Positions 9,200 to 19,447 of a stretch of DNA of 64,000 bases are shown here, piece by piece. How positions within the stretch are numbered: the stretch's first letter is position 1; each line of letters opens with the position of its first letter. The stretch covers positions 47,586,002-47,650,001 of the forward strand of contig NC_084831.1 of the NCBI RefSeq assembly GCF_033115175.1, in the 5' to 3' direction. Source of the DNA: Lepus europaeus. Its lineage: Eukaryota > Chordata > Mammalia > Lagomorpha > Leporidae. The notes beneath the pieces are model-generated. The model ran no database searches. It was not told the DNA's origin and saw only the letters and a list, made by a program, of their open reading frames with translations. Both the position numbers and the translations under genes were made by a program.

Positions 9200-11330
9200 G
9201 AGTCTAGGTTAGTTGTTTGCTTTATAGAATATCCCATGCACACAGAAAGGTTCAAAGATGGGTATAACAAACACATTGAATCCACCACCTGGGTCTAACC
9301 ATGTTAGCATTTTGCCTTATTTTCCTCAGATGTCTTTTTTAAAATAAAACATGCAGTTGATGACCTGTTAAAAGTTGAGCTTTGCAGAAGTCAACTTGTG
9401 AAGAGCCCTGGCAGCTATGCCAAGAGTTGGATCACTGGAAATGGACCTGCCCTGGAGTCGAAGGATGCCCAGGTCAGAGCCACAGATCTTATTGGCTCTA
9501 AGCTGAAAAGCCCGTCACTCAGCCCAACTTCCAAAGTGACCACTGCAGCTGAGGGGACGGCCAAGTAGGGTCAGCAACATTGCAGGCAGAACTGTAAATT
9601 TCTTGTTAGAGATGCCACCTGCCTTTACCTGGCCAGCTCTCCTCCCAGGCCAGCCAAGTAATGAAAGTCAACAGAGTGCCTTCCCCTAGGAGGTTCACAC
9701 CTCCCTTAGGATGTACCCCATGTGAAGAGATAGATAGGTCTGGGCCTCTTAACTTACAAGGGCTAAAGCCCAACAGATTATTATCAAGCCCCTTCTATCA
9801 GGTTCTATTTGCCTCTCAATCAGAACACTTAATTGTAGTTTAGACAGCACCTTTCTTAGCTCCTCTAATAATGACTCTGTCCTTTGTTCTAGACCCTGTC
9901 TAGCACACTTGGGCCTCATTCCTTTGTAATCATAACCTCTACTCTACCACCAATGGCTCTACTCCCAACCTGTGTGTACTGATGATCCTCTTCCTCACTT
10001 AATGCTGTACAATTGTTCAGACCTGGTTAATGCCACTCTTAGGATCATTGGTTGCTATCCTCACCCTGTCTTTTATGACCTGTCTAAATATGATCAGAGT
10101 CGGCGAACTTGGAAGGCTTCCATAGCCTTGGCAACTCATGACGAGAGCCTAGGGTGGTTACTGGCGCCATAAACTAGAGTGTCAATTTGTTGGGTCAACA
10201 ACAGGAGTCACTGTGCACTTTCTCCTCATGTGGGATCTCTGTCCTTAATGTACTGTACATTGTGATTTAATGCTATAACTGGTACTCAAACAGTACGTTT
10301 CACTTTGTGTTTCTATGTGGGTGTAAACTGTTGAAATCTTTATACTAAATTGATCTTCTGTATATAAAGAGAATTGAAAATGAATCTTGATGCAAATGGA
10401 AGGGGAGAGGGAGCGGAAGAGGGGAGGGTTGCAGGTGGGAGGGAAGTTATGGGAGGGGGAAGCCATTGTAATCCATAAGCTGTACATTGGAAATTTATAT
10501 TCATTAAATAAAAGTTAAAAAAAAAAGTTGAGCTTTGCTGATCCATCCCCATCTCCTCCCCAGAGTAATTATGACCACCCTGCCACATGCACTGTTCTCC
10601 ACCAGCTCTTTAGGTACACAGACTTAATTTTAAACATGTGGCCTTGTTTGGTATGTTTTTAAAATGTACATAAGTGATTTCCTGTCTATGCCTTCATGAA
10701 ACCGGCTCTTCTTATTCAACGGTATGCTTGTGCTGCTTGTCCACGTTGCAAAGTATAGCCCACATTTCTTCTTTCACCTGCCGTTTCATGTTCCATCTAC
10801 AAATGACCTGTTAACTTACCGTTCCCCTAGCAATGTACATTTAGACTCTTCAATATTCCACTCATTTATAAAATGCTGAAATTAATGTTTGCCCATCTCC
10901 TTCTGCATATTCTGCATATGTGCAAGAGTTTCTCTAAGGTTTCACCTCCCATCTGGAGTACATCCTGGTTCCAGAAATGTGTTCTTACCTTCCCCTTCTC
11001 AGTATGGCCAGTCCCTCCCCCAAAACTGATTTTATCAATTCATTATTCCCACCAGCTTGGCAACAACAGCTCCCATTTCTCCTCATCCTCCTCAACCCCA
11101 GGGCTTCTCTATTATTTTTGCCAATCTGAGGGATGAGAAATGGTATCTCATTGCTCTCTTGGATTTCCCTGATGGCTAATAATGCCCAATCTTTCCACGT
11201 GACTCTTGGCCATTCAACCTGCCTATTCATGATCTATTTTTCCAGAGTTGTCATTTTCTTATTGACATGTATGAGTTATTTATATATCCTGGATGATAAT
11301 CTTTTAAAACATGAATGTATATTGAAACAA
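9200..11330 (-). repeat. Old antisense L1/HAL1-type copy, split by a younger insertion
   Basis: The right half reads, on plus, 'GAGGGATGAGAAATGGTATCTCATTGCTCTCTTGGATTTCCCTGATGGCTAATAATGCC' then 'TTGGCCATTCAACCTGC' and 'GAGTTATTTATATATCCTGGATGATAATC'. This is the antisense of the C-terminal ORF2 region of an old L1. The left half (9200-9385) carries the 3' UTR-like 'GTTAGCATTTTGCC'. The halves are joined if 9386-10523 plus one target duplication is removed. The coding frame is destroyed. Confidence 0.7.
9386..10523 (+). mobile_element. Lagomorph L1 3' end fused to an L1-unlike 5' segment
   Basis: A single insertion unit is bounded by AAAGTTGAGCTTTGC at 9371-9385 and 10524-10538. The target site is TT/AAAA, as expected for L1 endonuclease. 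From about 10065 to the A tail it matches the other L1 3' UTRs here ('GGCTTCCATAGCCTTGGCAACTCATGAC', 'ATATAAAGAGAATTGAAAATGAATC', G-rich block, 'TTTATATTCATTAAATAAAAG'). The first ~680 bp (9386-10064) do not match the upstream 3' UTR or ORF2 of any other copy in the window. It could be a subfamily-specific 3' UTR or a chimera made during reverse transcription. Confidence 0.85.
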
Positions 11331-11478
11331 GTTTTGTATATTTCAAAGCAGTATAAAAAGCTGTTCCTTGTTAGTGCACATTTTATTCTTACATGTGTCT
11401 TATCACCTAAACCAAAGCCCCAGAGGACAGGGAGTGCGGCTTTCCCATACTTATTTATTCAGAATGAGTGTTAATAGG
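11331..11478. other. Unassigned, possible L2 tail
   Basis: 'CCCCAGAGGACAGGGAGTGCGGCTTTCCCATACTTATTTATTC' is reminiscent of an L2 3' end, but it is too short to be sure. Confidence 0.3.
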
Positions 11479-11479
11479 A

Positions 11480-11735
11480 AGCAGCCTGGAATTATGGGTG
11501 GAGGGTGAAATCATGGCTTTCAAAATATTAATTGAGCTAATACTGCCTTTGCCACTGAGTAACTCTGTAAGCTTATTTAAGTCAGTCAATCTCTCCAAGT
11601 CTCTTTCCTCTGCTCCAAAAATGGAAAGAACATCTCACTAGCCTGTGACAAATCACATAAAATAATGCATGAATAAGTGCTCAGTACGGGGCATGGCATA
11701 TGCTGGATATTTAGTAGATACCAGCTGAACAGACA
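11480..11735 (+). repeat. MIR SINE
   Basis: Blocks appear in MIR order: 'TGCCTTTGCCACTGAGTAACTCTGTAAGC', 'CAATCTCTCCAAGTCTCTTTCCTCTGCTCCAAAAATGG', 'AATAAGTGCTCAGTACGGGGCATGGCATATGC'. Confidence 0.7.
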
Positions 11736-11854
11736 CATGGGTAAATATTTATTGGTGCTTTACTTAATTTCCCAGTAATTGCATAATCGTAGCTTCAATT
11801 TATTAATCATTCCTTATGTGCTGGATGCTAGCCTGCATCATCTGGTAACCTCTA

Positions 11855-12350
11855 CTGCATTTTTATTCCTTTTTGACAGGTGAGGAATCTAAGACTAAGA
11901 AAGACAAAGTACTCTGGACAGTTGTACAGTTTATAAATGGTGGTGTTAAACTGTAAACACTGGTCTGTCTTACTCTTGTCCTGAACTTTAACCCAATGGT
12001 CCAACAGTATTTATGGAATGTCTGCTGCATGCCCAGTACTCCGCCAGGCACTGGGCTGCATTGCTTAGTGAGATGGATGGAGTCTCTCCCCTCAATTAGC
12101 TTACGTTCTACTAAAAGACAAAAACAAACAGAAAGCGAACAGGCAAATGAATTTTGTGCTCTACTTTGAAACACACGCATAAATAAGATCAAAATGCCGA
12201 AGAGCTTGGAGGCTCTTTTTCAGGGAGGCAGTCAAGGAAGCCTTCTCCAAGGAGATGATTGATACTGATGCTAAATTCAAAAAGACAAGAAATAGCAAGC
12301 TGACCCCTGGAAGCCTGAGAACCAATAAGGCAGAGCAATAACAGGCAGGC
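11855..12350 (-). repeat. MIR fragment followed by L2 (antisense)
   Basis: 'GACAGGTGAGGAATCTAAGACTAAGAAAGACAAAG' is an antisense MIR core. It is followed by antisense L2: 'GGAATGTCTGCTGCATGCCCAGTACTCCGCCAGGCACTGGGCTGC', 'CAATTAGCTTACGTTCTAC', then 'GTCAAGGAAGCCTTCTCCAAGGAGATGATTGATACTGATGC'. Confidence 0.65.
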
Positions 12351-13125
12351 CCAGTTCCTGTCTATACTGGCAACAAAACTGAAACTGTTTTGTTATTCCA
12401 CACACCTACTTGTGGCTCCTGTTCACTCTTTTTAACCTAACCCACCGCCAGGAAGAAAACTCGGTGAGCTCCAAGCAGCTGGGAAAGCCATCTTTCTATC
12501 GTGAGCCCAGATCACCCCCACCTGGGCAGCTGCCACCTGGACATCCTCCAGGTGTAGCCACTCTCCTCCTACCAACTTCCCTTCCACATCACTGTTCCAC
12601 CTCCCAGGCCCCAAGCCTGTGAACTCAGCCAGATAGGTCTGGCTTTGTTTCCTAGGTAAAAAAGTGTTTCACCCCAGCCCAACAGGGTGGACGTGTGCAA
12701 ATTGGTCTGTACGTGCATAAGCTGAGAGCCCCAGAGGACTTCGATTCAAGTCTGGATAGAGGCCAGGTTGTCATTAAACCCCTTGTAAACCAGCACTGCG
12801 GCTCTCCACAGCCACATCTGCCGGAGAAGCCATCTGTGATTTGTATCGTCCTGCTCCAAACCAAACGCTGGCTGTGTGAAAAACTCCCCTCGCTGTTCCA
12901 CGGTGGATGGGAAAAGTCACATTAGTAATCACTTTTGCAGGCTCCATAATGACATAATGAGCATTGGCTTAAGTCTTAAACCATGGCTGATAATCCTTGC
13001 CAACAATCTGAGTAGATCCAAACTGTCCTAAAAAAATAGTAGCCATCATTTGTGCCTACCTCCCTACCTAAGAGTATATACTTACAGACGTTGCACTTTG
13101 AGATACAAGAAGAAAAAGTAACGTT
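12351..13125. other. Unassigned sequence with a conserved-looking block
   Basis: No repeat is recognised. About 12780-12980 has a mixed-complexity, homeobox-site-rich look (CATAATGACATAATGAGCAT), often seen in conserved non-coding elements. This is impression only, since I have no alignment. Confidence 0.3.
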
Positions 13126-13129
13126 TCAT

Positions 13130-13310
13130 CAGCGTCCGCCAAGGGCCCAACACTTCACAATGAAGACAACCTTACAAGGCAGGAGTTCTGATCATCGTTT
13201 TACGGATGAGGAAGCTAAAATCACGGATGATAGATGGCTTACCCAAGCTGATCATCAAGCCTTTATCTTATAAACTCCAAAGCCTGTGAGCTTTCCATTA
13301 CCCATGAAGG
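13130..13310 (-). repeat. MIR SINE (antisense)
   Basis: 'CAACCTTACAAGGCAGGAGTTCTGATCATCGTTTTACGGATGAGGAAGCTAAAATCACGGATGATAGATGGCTTACCCAAGC' is the reverse of the MIR core. Confidence 0.75.
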
Positions 13311-13394
13311 AGGACTCCGAGGAAGGCATGCGAGCCCAGAGTTCCGTACATTCATTTCCATTTTTTTAGGATCGCAATTCACGAGTGCATTAAG

Positions 13395-14075
13395 AATCCA
13401 GTGAGGGGAGCGGCCAGGAAGCCCAGCTTCGCGAAGGCTCTACGCTGCGACCCGCAGGCACCCAGCACATGTCCTCCTGGCCACCAAGATGCCCTAGAGG
13501 AAGGGCAGCTCTGCAGAAGGGGCAGCGAAGGAGGAGCCCAAGCGGAGGCCAGTGCGGTTGTCCAGGCGAGTAGGGTGAGTCCCCGGGTGTTGGTTCCCCA
13601 CCCTGGTCCCTCCCACCACGCTCCTCTGGGTGGGGGATGTTGGGGCCTGGCTGGGCGGCGGTGAGCCTCAGCGCTGCCTTTGCCTTGCAGAAGCTGGCCC
13701 AATAAGGGAAAGCAATGCCCAAGCAGGCCTCCGGGAAGGGTAAGACATCAGACAAAAAAAGTGCAAGCAGTGGGGAAGCGAGGAGCCAAGGGAAAACAGG
13801 CCGAGGTGGCTCACCAAGAAGCTAAAAAGACTTGCCCGCAGAATACAGAGAAACGAAAACTGATACACCATGTGTTAACAGTGGTCCCTGTCTCCCTTCT
13901 TGTTCTATGCAGAGGGATATTTTATCAACTATTTTGTAAATGCAAGCTTTTTTAGTAGCTCTAGAAATATTTTTAAGAAGGAGGGAAGCCCACCTCATCC
14001 CATTTTTTAAGTGTAAATGTTTTGTTCTTTTTTAACAGGTGAAATCATTTGCTGATTGTTTACGGAACTGTCAAC
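13395..14075 (+). pseudogene. HMGN1: HMGN1 retropseudogene retaining one intron
   Basis: HMGN1 is a small nucleosome-binding chromatin protein of about 100 residues. The copy starts with an ATG at 13488 whose third codon is already TAG. It continues through the acidic/basic N-terminal coding sequence (SSAEGAAKEEPKR-like, 13500-13555). After an intron-like gap (13566/13575-13690) it resumes with the DKK...GKRGAKGKQAEVA-like region (about 13750-13815), shifted in frame. About 200 bp of 3' UTR follow, recognisable by 'ATTTTATCAACTATTTTGTAAATGCAAG' and 'AAGTGTAAATG...GGTGAAATCATTTGCTG'. The early stop, frame breaks and several substitutions make it non-functional. The upstream GC-rich sequence (13395-13487) is probably 5' UTR. 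I saw no clear target duplication, so both ends are approximate. The family assignment rests on remembered HMGN1 protein sequence. Confidence 0.85.
13566..13690 (+). other. Retained intron inside the HMGN1 retrocopy
   Basis: The sequence between the two coding blocks begins GCGAGTAGG/GTGAGTCC. Either the decayed donor at 13566 or the intact GTGAGT at 13575 could be the splice site. It ends in a pyrimidine-rich CTGCCTTTGCCTTGCAG at 13690. Length is 116-125 bp. Position after the RRSARLS-coding stretch agrees with a known intron position in HMGN genes (from memory). Confidence 0.75.
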
Positions 14076-14325
14076 CAGTGCCCATTTCACACCAGCGCGC
14101 CTTCCGAAAGTATGCATGCCTACGCTTGCTGCTGCTACCCTCGGGGGTCTTGTGCCATCTCAGAGGGAAAGGTCCTATTTCTTCTGAATTGCAGTGTCTC
14201 TCTAGAGCTCCACAGGACAAAAGCGTGGGCTCCTGAGAGACAGAGAGGTTTAGACGAGGCGACAGCTCCCACCAGTTGATAAGCAGACTCAGAAGCAGAG
14301 AGCAGTAGAGAAGAGAGCCTGGGCT
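14076..14325. other. Unassigned sequence after the HMGN1 copy
   Basis: May include more HMGN1 3' UTR, but similarity is no longer evident to me after about 14070. Confidence 0.3.
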
Positions 14326-14510
14326 TTAGGAGCAAACAGGCTAAGGTTTAACCACCGGCTTTGATGTGTAGTTGCTGTGTGTGCTCTGACAAATGTTTAC
14401 CTTTATTAGCATCCTCATGTGGAAAATGCATCCGATGACACCCACCATACAAGGTTGCTATGAGGAATCACGACAGCACATCAAGACCCAGGCACAGGGC
14501 AGATTTCAAT
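14326..14510 (+). repeat. MIR SINE
   Basis: 'GAGCCTGGGCTTTAGGAGCAAACAGGCTAAGGTTTAACCACCGGC' is followed by the core 'CCTTTATTAGCATCCTCATGTGGAAAATG' and 'GTTGCTATGAGGAATCACG'. Confidence 0.7.
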
Positions 14511-14960
14511 CAAAGTTAATCTGCTTTCCCGTACCTTTCACATTTATCTCATCTTTGGCTAAAGCTTCAAAGGAAGATTTTTTTTTATGTCAGAAGAGTT
14601 GACAGTTTTCTTTTGCAAGGGTGGGTGTGATATTTCAGAGGTTGTTGGATCACCCCAAAGTTGGGCTCTCAGCAACTTTTCCTCTTCACTCGTACAAACA
14701 CTGAGAAATCATTTCCTGATCCACATCCCAAGGAATCTAAGGAGCACCTGGAGCAAGAGCGTGGAATCGTGTTTAAATCACTTAGTGCAGCTTACCCGTC
14801 TCTGTAGGCTGCCAGGTTAGCCAAAGGTTTGGCTGTTTTATAAAAGAGGAGGTGAAGGAGAAAAAGTGCTGACAATGAAGGAAAAGGGCTGCTGTGGGAG
14901 GGTTTTCGGCTTGACTTAGGCTCATGAAATCTAATCATCATGTACAAAGCCATAGCACAC
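14511..14960. other. Unassigned non-coding sequence
   Basis: No repeat recognised and no coding potential beyond chance ORFs. Confidence 0.35.
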
Positions 14961-14961
14961 T

Positions 14962-15172
14962 CGCTACAGGAAGCGCTCCGTTGGAATTCTGGCTCTATCG
15001 CTTGAGCAAATTGCTCAACACCCCCTGAACTTGAGTGTCCCGGGCTCCGAAGTGGAGACTGGAGATGCTAATGACTACCTCGCCAGATGATTGGGGGATT
15101 ACAAATTAAATCCATACAGCGACTAGGCTCAGTGCCTTGGAGAGAGCAGGTGCTTAATAAATGGTTGTTTTA
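14962..15172 (+). repeat. MIR SINE
   Basis: 'GGAATTCTGGCTCTATCGCTTGAGCAAATTGCTCAACACC' through 'GGCTCAGTGCCTTGGAGAGAGCAGGTGCTTAATAAATGG' shows the full MIR order, including the tail. Confidence 0.75.
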
Positions 15173-15370
15173 TTGCTTACAAAACACTCGTTTGATATCC
15201 ACAACAAACCCTGTAAGGGAAGAATCACCGATGCCATATTTTTAGAGAAGGAAATGGAGATTCAGAAAAATAAAGCATCACACGGACGATCCCACAGCCC
15301 TGGCTCGCGCTGGGAGCCACTGCACACAGATTTATTGGACTGCGAAGCCCGTTTTCCTTTCCAACACACA
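15173..15370 (-). repeat. MIR SINE (antisense), abutting the previous one
   Basis: 'ACAACAAACCCTGTAAGGGAAGAATCACCGATGCCATATTTTTAGAGAAGGAAATGGAGATTCAG' is the reverse MIR core, giving a tail-to-tail pair with 14962-15172. Confidence 0.65.
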
Positions 15371-15765
15371 CACGGCTGCCACGTCTCTTCCCGGGGATGC
15401 ACAGAAGGGAGGGAGATTTTAAGCACGTTTCGTCGACATCTGAGTTGCCTCCTTTTCTCTGGCTCTTTGCTCCGTCTCTGTGGCCCAGGCTGGGGCCTCT
15501 GCTGTGCTGCCCACCTCCTCCTGCCCCACCCTGGCTGCCAACTGAGACTCCCACCCAGCCAAAAAGGCATTGGAGAAACCACATCCTCCTCCCTCCTCCA
15601 CCCACCCCCTGCCTTTGAAGTGAGCCTGTTCTTTGATGGTACCTCTCACACTTCAAATCCCAGGCTCCTTCCCTGGAGTTCCTGGAACCCTGGGCTCCCC
15701 TCATGGCTCAGTGCAGACATTAGATAAGTCTCCTTTTTTTTTCATAGCTCTTAATTTCCATCCAA
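15371..15765. other. Unassigned sequence with chance ORFs
   Basis: Overlapping ORFs of 188 (+) and 159 (-) codons run through this stretch. They start in the MIRs, lack domains, are Pro/Ser/Leu rich and have no splice or codon-bias support. Confidence 0.4.
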
Positions 15766-16170
15766 CCTGAACTTACTAACCACCTAGTCTGTGCCAGACA
15801 TTAGGCTTGGCTCTGGAAGGAAAGAGATGAATAAAACATAGGCTCTGCTTTCACAGGACCCATGGAATATGACAGAATCCAATTTGGTTTAGTTTAAATC
15901 CTGGCTGAACACCTGCCATGTGCCAGACTCTGTGCTAGGCACTCGGGGATACTGAGATCCACATGCTATCAGTCCCCTTTGGAAGAGCTGATGGTTGAAT
16001 GGTACAATGTCCTAGCATAGAAATGCTTACAGACACCCGGCCTCTGCTCTGGGTTCCTTGTGGTGCTGGGTAGATATTCTCTCCAGTCCTCAGAGTAACG
16101 TGAGACAGATATTTGATTTTCAGATAGGTGCTTGAAAGGGCAGAAAGTTCTTCTGTTCAAAACCAATCAC
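15766..16170 (-). repeat. L2 fragments (antisense) and a MIR-like piece
   Basis: 'CTGAACTTACTAACCACCTAGTCTGTGCCAGACATTAGGCTTGGC' and a second 'CTGAACACCTGCCATGTGCCAGACTCTGTGCTAGGCACTCGGGGATAC' are two antisense L2 tail starts about 125 bp apart. A weak antisense MIR follows at 16030-16170. Confidence 0.6.
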
Positions 16171-16254
16171 GCTGATGAAGATTCTAGACTTCAGGTCTGC
16201 TTTTTGTCTCAGAAGTTGCTGGGTTCTTGGCAAGGCGGTGGCAGATCCATTTTC

Positions 16255-16565
16255 CTATTATTACCTCACATTTGAATGGTGTGCAAGGATTTTCCAAAGC
16301 CTATTCCCTCCATTATCTCATCTGAGCGCTGCGTCCCTGTCCTGCACCGTGCAGGCCACTTCTGGGCAGGGAGGCCCAGAGAGGACCACACGTCAGGGGA
16401 CCGGACCTGCAGCCCCTTTTAACCCTCACAGCACCATGTCAAGGAGGCAACCTAGTTCCCTGTCCCCGCCTCCTGTGTGATGACACGGGCTCCGAGCAGC
16501 TCTCCCAGGTCCATAGAGCGAGACCGAGAAGTTCTGGGTTTGATCTCAAGTCCTGCAGCAGCAGC
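16255..16565 (-). repeat. MIR-like SINE (antisense)
   Basis: 'CATTATCTCATCTGAGCGCTGCGTCCCTG' and 'CTGGGCAGGGAGGCCCAGAGAGGACCACACG' follow reverse MIR order, with strong divergence. Confidence 0.5.
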
Positions 16566-17565
16566 CAGCACCTCAGCCAGCCAGGTCCGCCCTCCGCACA
16601 AACCAGCCCTGTCCTCACCCAGCTGGGAAGGCCGTGGCCGCCCTGTGGAGAGGCCTGAAAGGCTTCATGCTTTGTCCTCTGCCCAGATTACTTTGGGAGA
16701 TCCGCCAAGCTTCTGTGGGTCTCCATTTCTCATTTGCCAGGAGGCGGTGTTAACCTGTGCCATCTGATCCTCACTACTGTGAGAGGCTGGTGAGATGTGA
16801 AATCGAAGGGAAGGCTCTGGAGAAGACACGAGCATGCAAGTTCATTGTTCGTAAAGGGCTGCTGCCACCCGTGACTGCAAAATCAGAGGTCCCGGAGACA
16901 AGCACCAGGCCCTGAGCCCTTCCCGGGACCCTGCTCTGGTAGCAAGACCCATTCTTCCCAGGGGTCCCGGCCAGGTCAGGCCCCAGAGCCAGACACCCCG
17001 CCCTGCTGATTTATCTGCCTTTGCTTCTTCAGCCAGGCTCCCCTCGCAGACCTGGGGGGAGGGGCTTTCTCAGAAGCAGACGGGTCTGGTCACAGGGTGA
17101 TGGCGTCCATGCCAAGAGCCCACTTTGTTTTAATGAATGACACCAAACACTTCGGCCATAAACTCCTCAGATTGCTGTGTCTGGCAGTAATTACATGCCT
17201 CCCATTAATAAATCCTATTTCTGAATGGTTTACTGCATGTCTTTCTTCAAACACTGCAGGCTGAGACCTGTCAGAGGGGGCCAGAGGCAGACTTGCGAAG
17301 AGAAGGCAAATAAAGTGGGGCGGCTCTCTGGGCATGAAAGGTAACAGCCATGGGAAGGGGGTGGGCAAGCAGCTGTCCCCCCAGCACCCAGCACCCCAGG
17401 CAGGCAGAGGTTTGCCATTCCCACTCTCACGTTCAGTCCATCAGCTGTGGACTCCTATAGACTCAGACCCTCCAGTTTATTTCGAAGCCACGCTTACCAC
17501 CACTGACTTGCTTCACAGTTGGCCCATCTCAACTGGAATGTAGTCTCATCTGTCACCTTGCACTG
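16566..17565. other. Unassigned sequence with a candidate conserved element
   Basis: No repeats recognised. About 17090-17260 is AT-rich with AGTAATTACATG and CATTAATAAATCC motifs between GC-rich flanks. This composition is common in conserved enhancers but proves nothing. Confidence 0.3.
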
Positions 17566-17569
17566 TCTG

Positions 17570-18440
17570 GTCCATGCTGCCCAACATAAAGCTCTGAGAT
17601 ATCCCTCTCTGGTGAAACGGCTCCTTAGAGGTCCACAACACTCCAGCATAAAGACCAAGCCCCTTCCCAGCAGGGTCCTCCCATATCTGAATCCTGCTGT
17701 TCGCCCAAGCTCATGTCCCAGAAATCTCTCATTCTAGGGTATGTCATTCTAGTGGTTCTCTTTGTGGTTCTTGGACTAGCGACATCCACGTCACCTGGGA
17801 ACTTTGGAGAACTGTGAACCCTCAGCCCCCACTCCCAGCTACTAATTCTGAAACTCTCAGGTGAAGCCTAGAGCTAGAGTTTGAAAACCACCTCTTTGCC
17901 CAGTTCTTCTTAAGGTTTAAGGTTTACAGAACTCACTTGGAGATCTTGTTAAAATGTAGACTCTGGTTTAGTTGATCCAGGATGGAGTTCAAGATTCTGG
18001 TGTTCCAGCAAGTTCCCAGAGGACATCAGGGCTGCTAGTCCACACACCAAACTTTGAGAAGCAAAACTTGGGGCAACAGACTCCCTGGAATTCCCCAGGC
18101 ACACCTATTACTCCTTGTCTCATGCTTTTGTGAATGCTGCTCTCCCCACCTTCCCTAATTGCTTCTTCCTCTCTTTCTCACCTCCTGTATCCATGGAACA
18201 AGTCTACTCACCCAGAAGCCCTGCACTTGGGTAGGTGAAATCCCTCTTTCCCCTCTGTTGCCATGTGACTCTGCATGTACACACCCCGATCCGAGCCCTG
18301 ATCACCCTACACCGCCTGTCTGCCTGTGCTCCATCACCTACAGGAAACAGGACCTCACTGCAGCTGGTGCATCTCTATAGCAACTGCACAAACACAGCCT
18401 GGCACATGGCAGGAGAACAGAGGCAGTGAGTGGATGGATG
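17570..18440 (+). repeat. L2 LINE, interrupted by MER5A-like DNA transposon(s)
   Basis: The left part has 'CAGCATAAAGACCAAGCCCCTTCCCAGCAGGG' and the right part resumes with 'CCCCAGGCACACCTATTACTCC', 'TTTGTGAATGCTGCTCTCCC' and ends 'AGCCTGGCACATGGCAGGAG...GTGGATGGATGAAC'. These blocks are in L2 order on the plus strand, separated by 17745-18060. Confidence 0.65.
17745..18060 (+). mobile_element. MER5A/MER5B-like hAT transposon relics
   Basis: 'AGTGGTTCTCTTTGTGG...CACGTCACCTGGGAAC', 'CTACTAATTCTGAAACTCTCAGGTGAAGCCTAGAG', 'AGTTTGAAAACCAC', then a second partial set with 'ACTCACTTGGAGATCTTGTTAAAATG' and 'GTCCACACACCAAACTTTGAGAAGC'. Two partial copies are likely. Confidence 0.65.
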
Positions 18441-18607
18441 AACAAACACATGACTTGTGAACTGGTTCCACAGATGGGCAGAGTAGCGAACAAAGTATCT
18501 GGGACAGGGCCTGGGCCTCACCAGCATCCTTCTTTTTCCCTCATGGGTTCATTACTCATGGCTAGCTCTCTTCTAAAACAAGCAATGGCTAACTGTTTTC
18601 TTTTATG

Positions 18608-18917
18608 TTTTTATTTATTTACTTTACTTGTGTGACATGCAGACAGGCAGAGACCTTCTACTCACTGGTTCACTCACCAAATGGTCACAATGCCTGGGAC
18701 TGGGCCAAGCCAAAGACAGGAGCCAAGAACTCAATCTGGGATTCCCAGTTGGGTGGCAGAGACACAGCCACTTGAGCCATCACCTGCTGCCTGCCAGCAT
18801 GAACATCATGAGGAAACTGGAATTTAGAGAGGAACTGGGTCTTGAACCCAGGCATTCTGATATGGGATGTGGACGTCTAAAGTGGCATTGCAACCACTTT
18901 GCCAAATGCCTGCCCCA
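18608..18917 (-). mobile_element. CSINE-like element (antisense, old)
   Basis: The plus strand reads from a TTTTATTTATTTACTT tail through 'CACTGGTTCACTCACCAAATGGTCACAATG' and 'GGGTCTTGAACCCAGGCATTCTGATATGGGATG' to 'AAATGCCTGCCCC', which is the reversed CSINE order. It is strongly diverged. Confidence 0.75.
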
Positions 18918-19151
18918 AACTTGGATTTCTAAACCAAACCAACTCCTTAATCCTAGAAGAAACAGAACAGAGAGATGGTCTCCCTGAACCAAGGTCCCCA
19001 GAGAGGATTTCTGAGAGGGGATATCCAAACAGCAGGTATGCACATGTCCATTTCTCAGATAGAAGATACCACAAGCCCCTTTCACCTAAGAAGTTCCTTC
19101 ACAAACTTACCAAACACTGACTATATGACCTCCATTGCTAAGATGTGAGGA

Positions 19152-19408
19152 TGCAGGGCAGGAGTTACGGAACATCAGGCTAAGCCACCACCTGGTGCCT
19201 GTATCAGGGCGCTGGTTCAAGTCCCAGCTACCCCGTTTCTGAGCCAGCCTCCTGCTGATGCATCCTGAGAAGCAGCAGATGATGGCTCAAACACTTGGAC
19301 TCCTGAACCCTCTGTGGAGGATCAAGATAAAGTCTCTGATTCCTGGCTCCATCCTGGCCCCAGCCCTGGCTGTTGTAAGCATTCGGGGTATGAACTAGCA
19401 GATGGAAG

Positions 19409-19447
<39 letters not shown>

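Noticed and set aside
12414..12622. Possible first exon with Pro-rich ORF (12410-12622)
   Set aside because: No convincing splice donor, CpG island or domain; both strands are equally open here.
15161..15727. Overlapping ORFs of 188 codons (+) and 159 codons (-)
   Set aside because: They begin inside MIR SINEs, overlap each other on both strands, have biased Pro/Ser/Gly composition and contain no domain.
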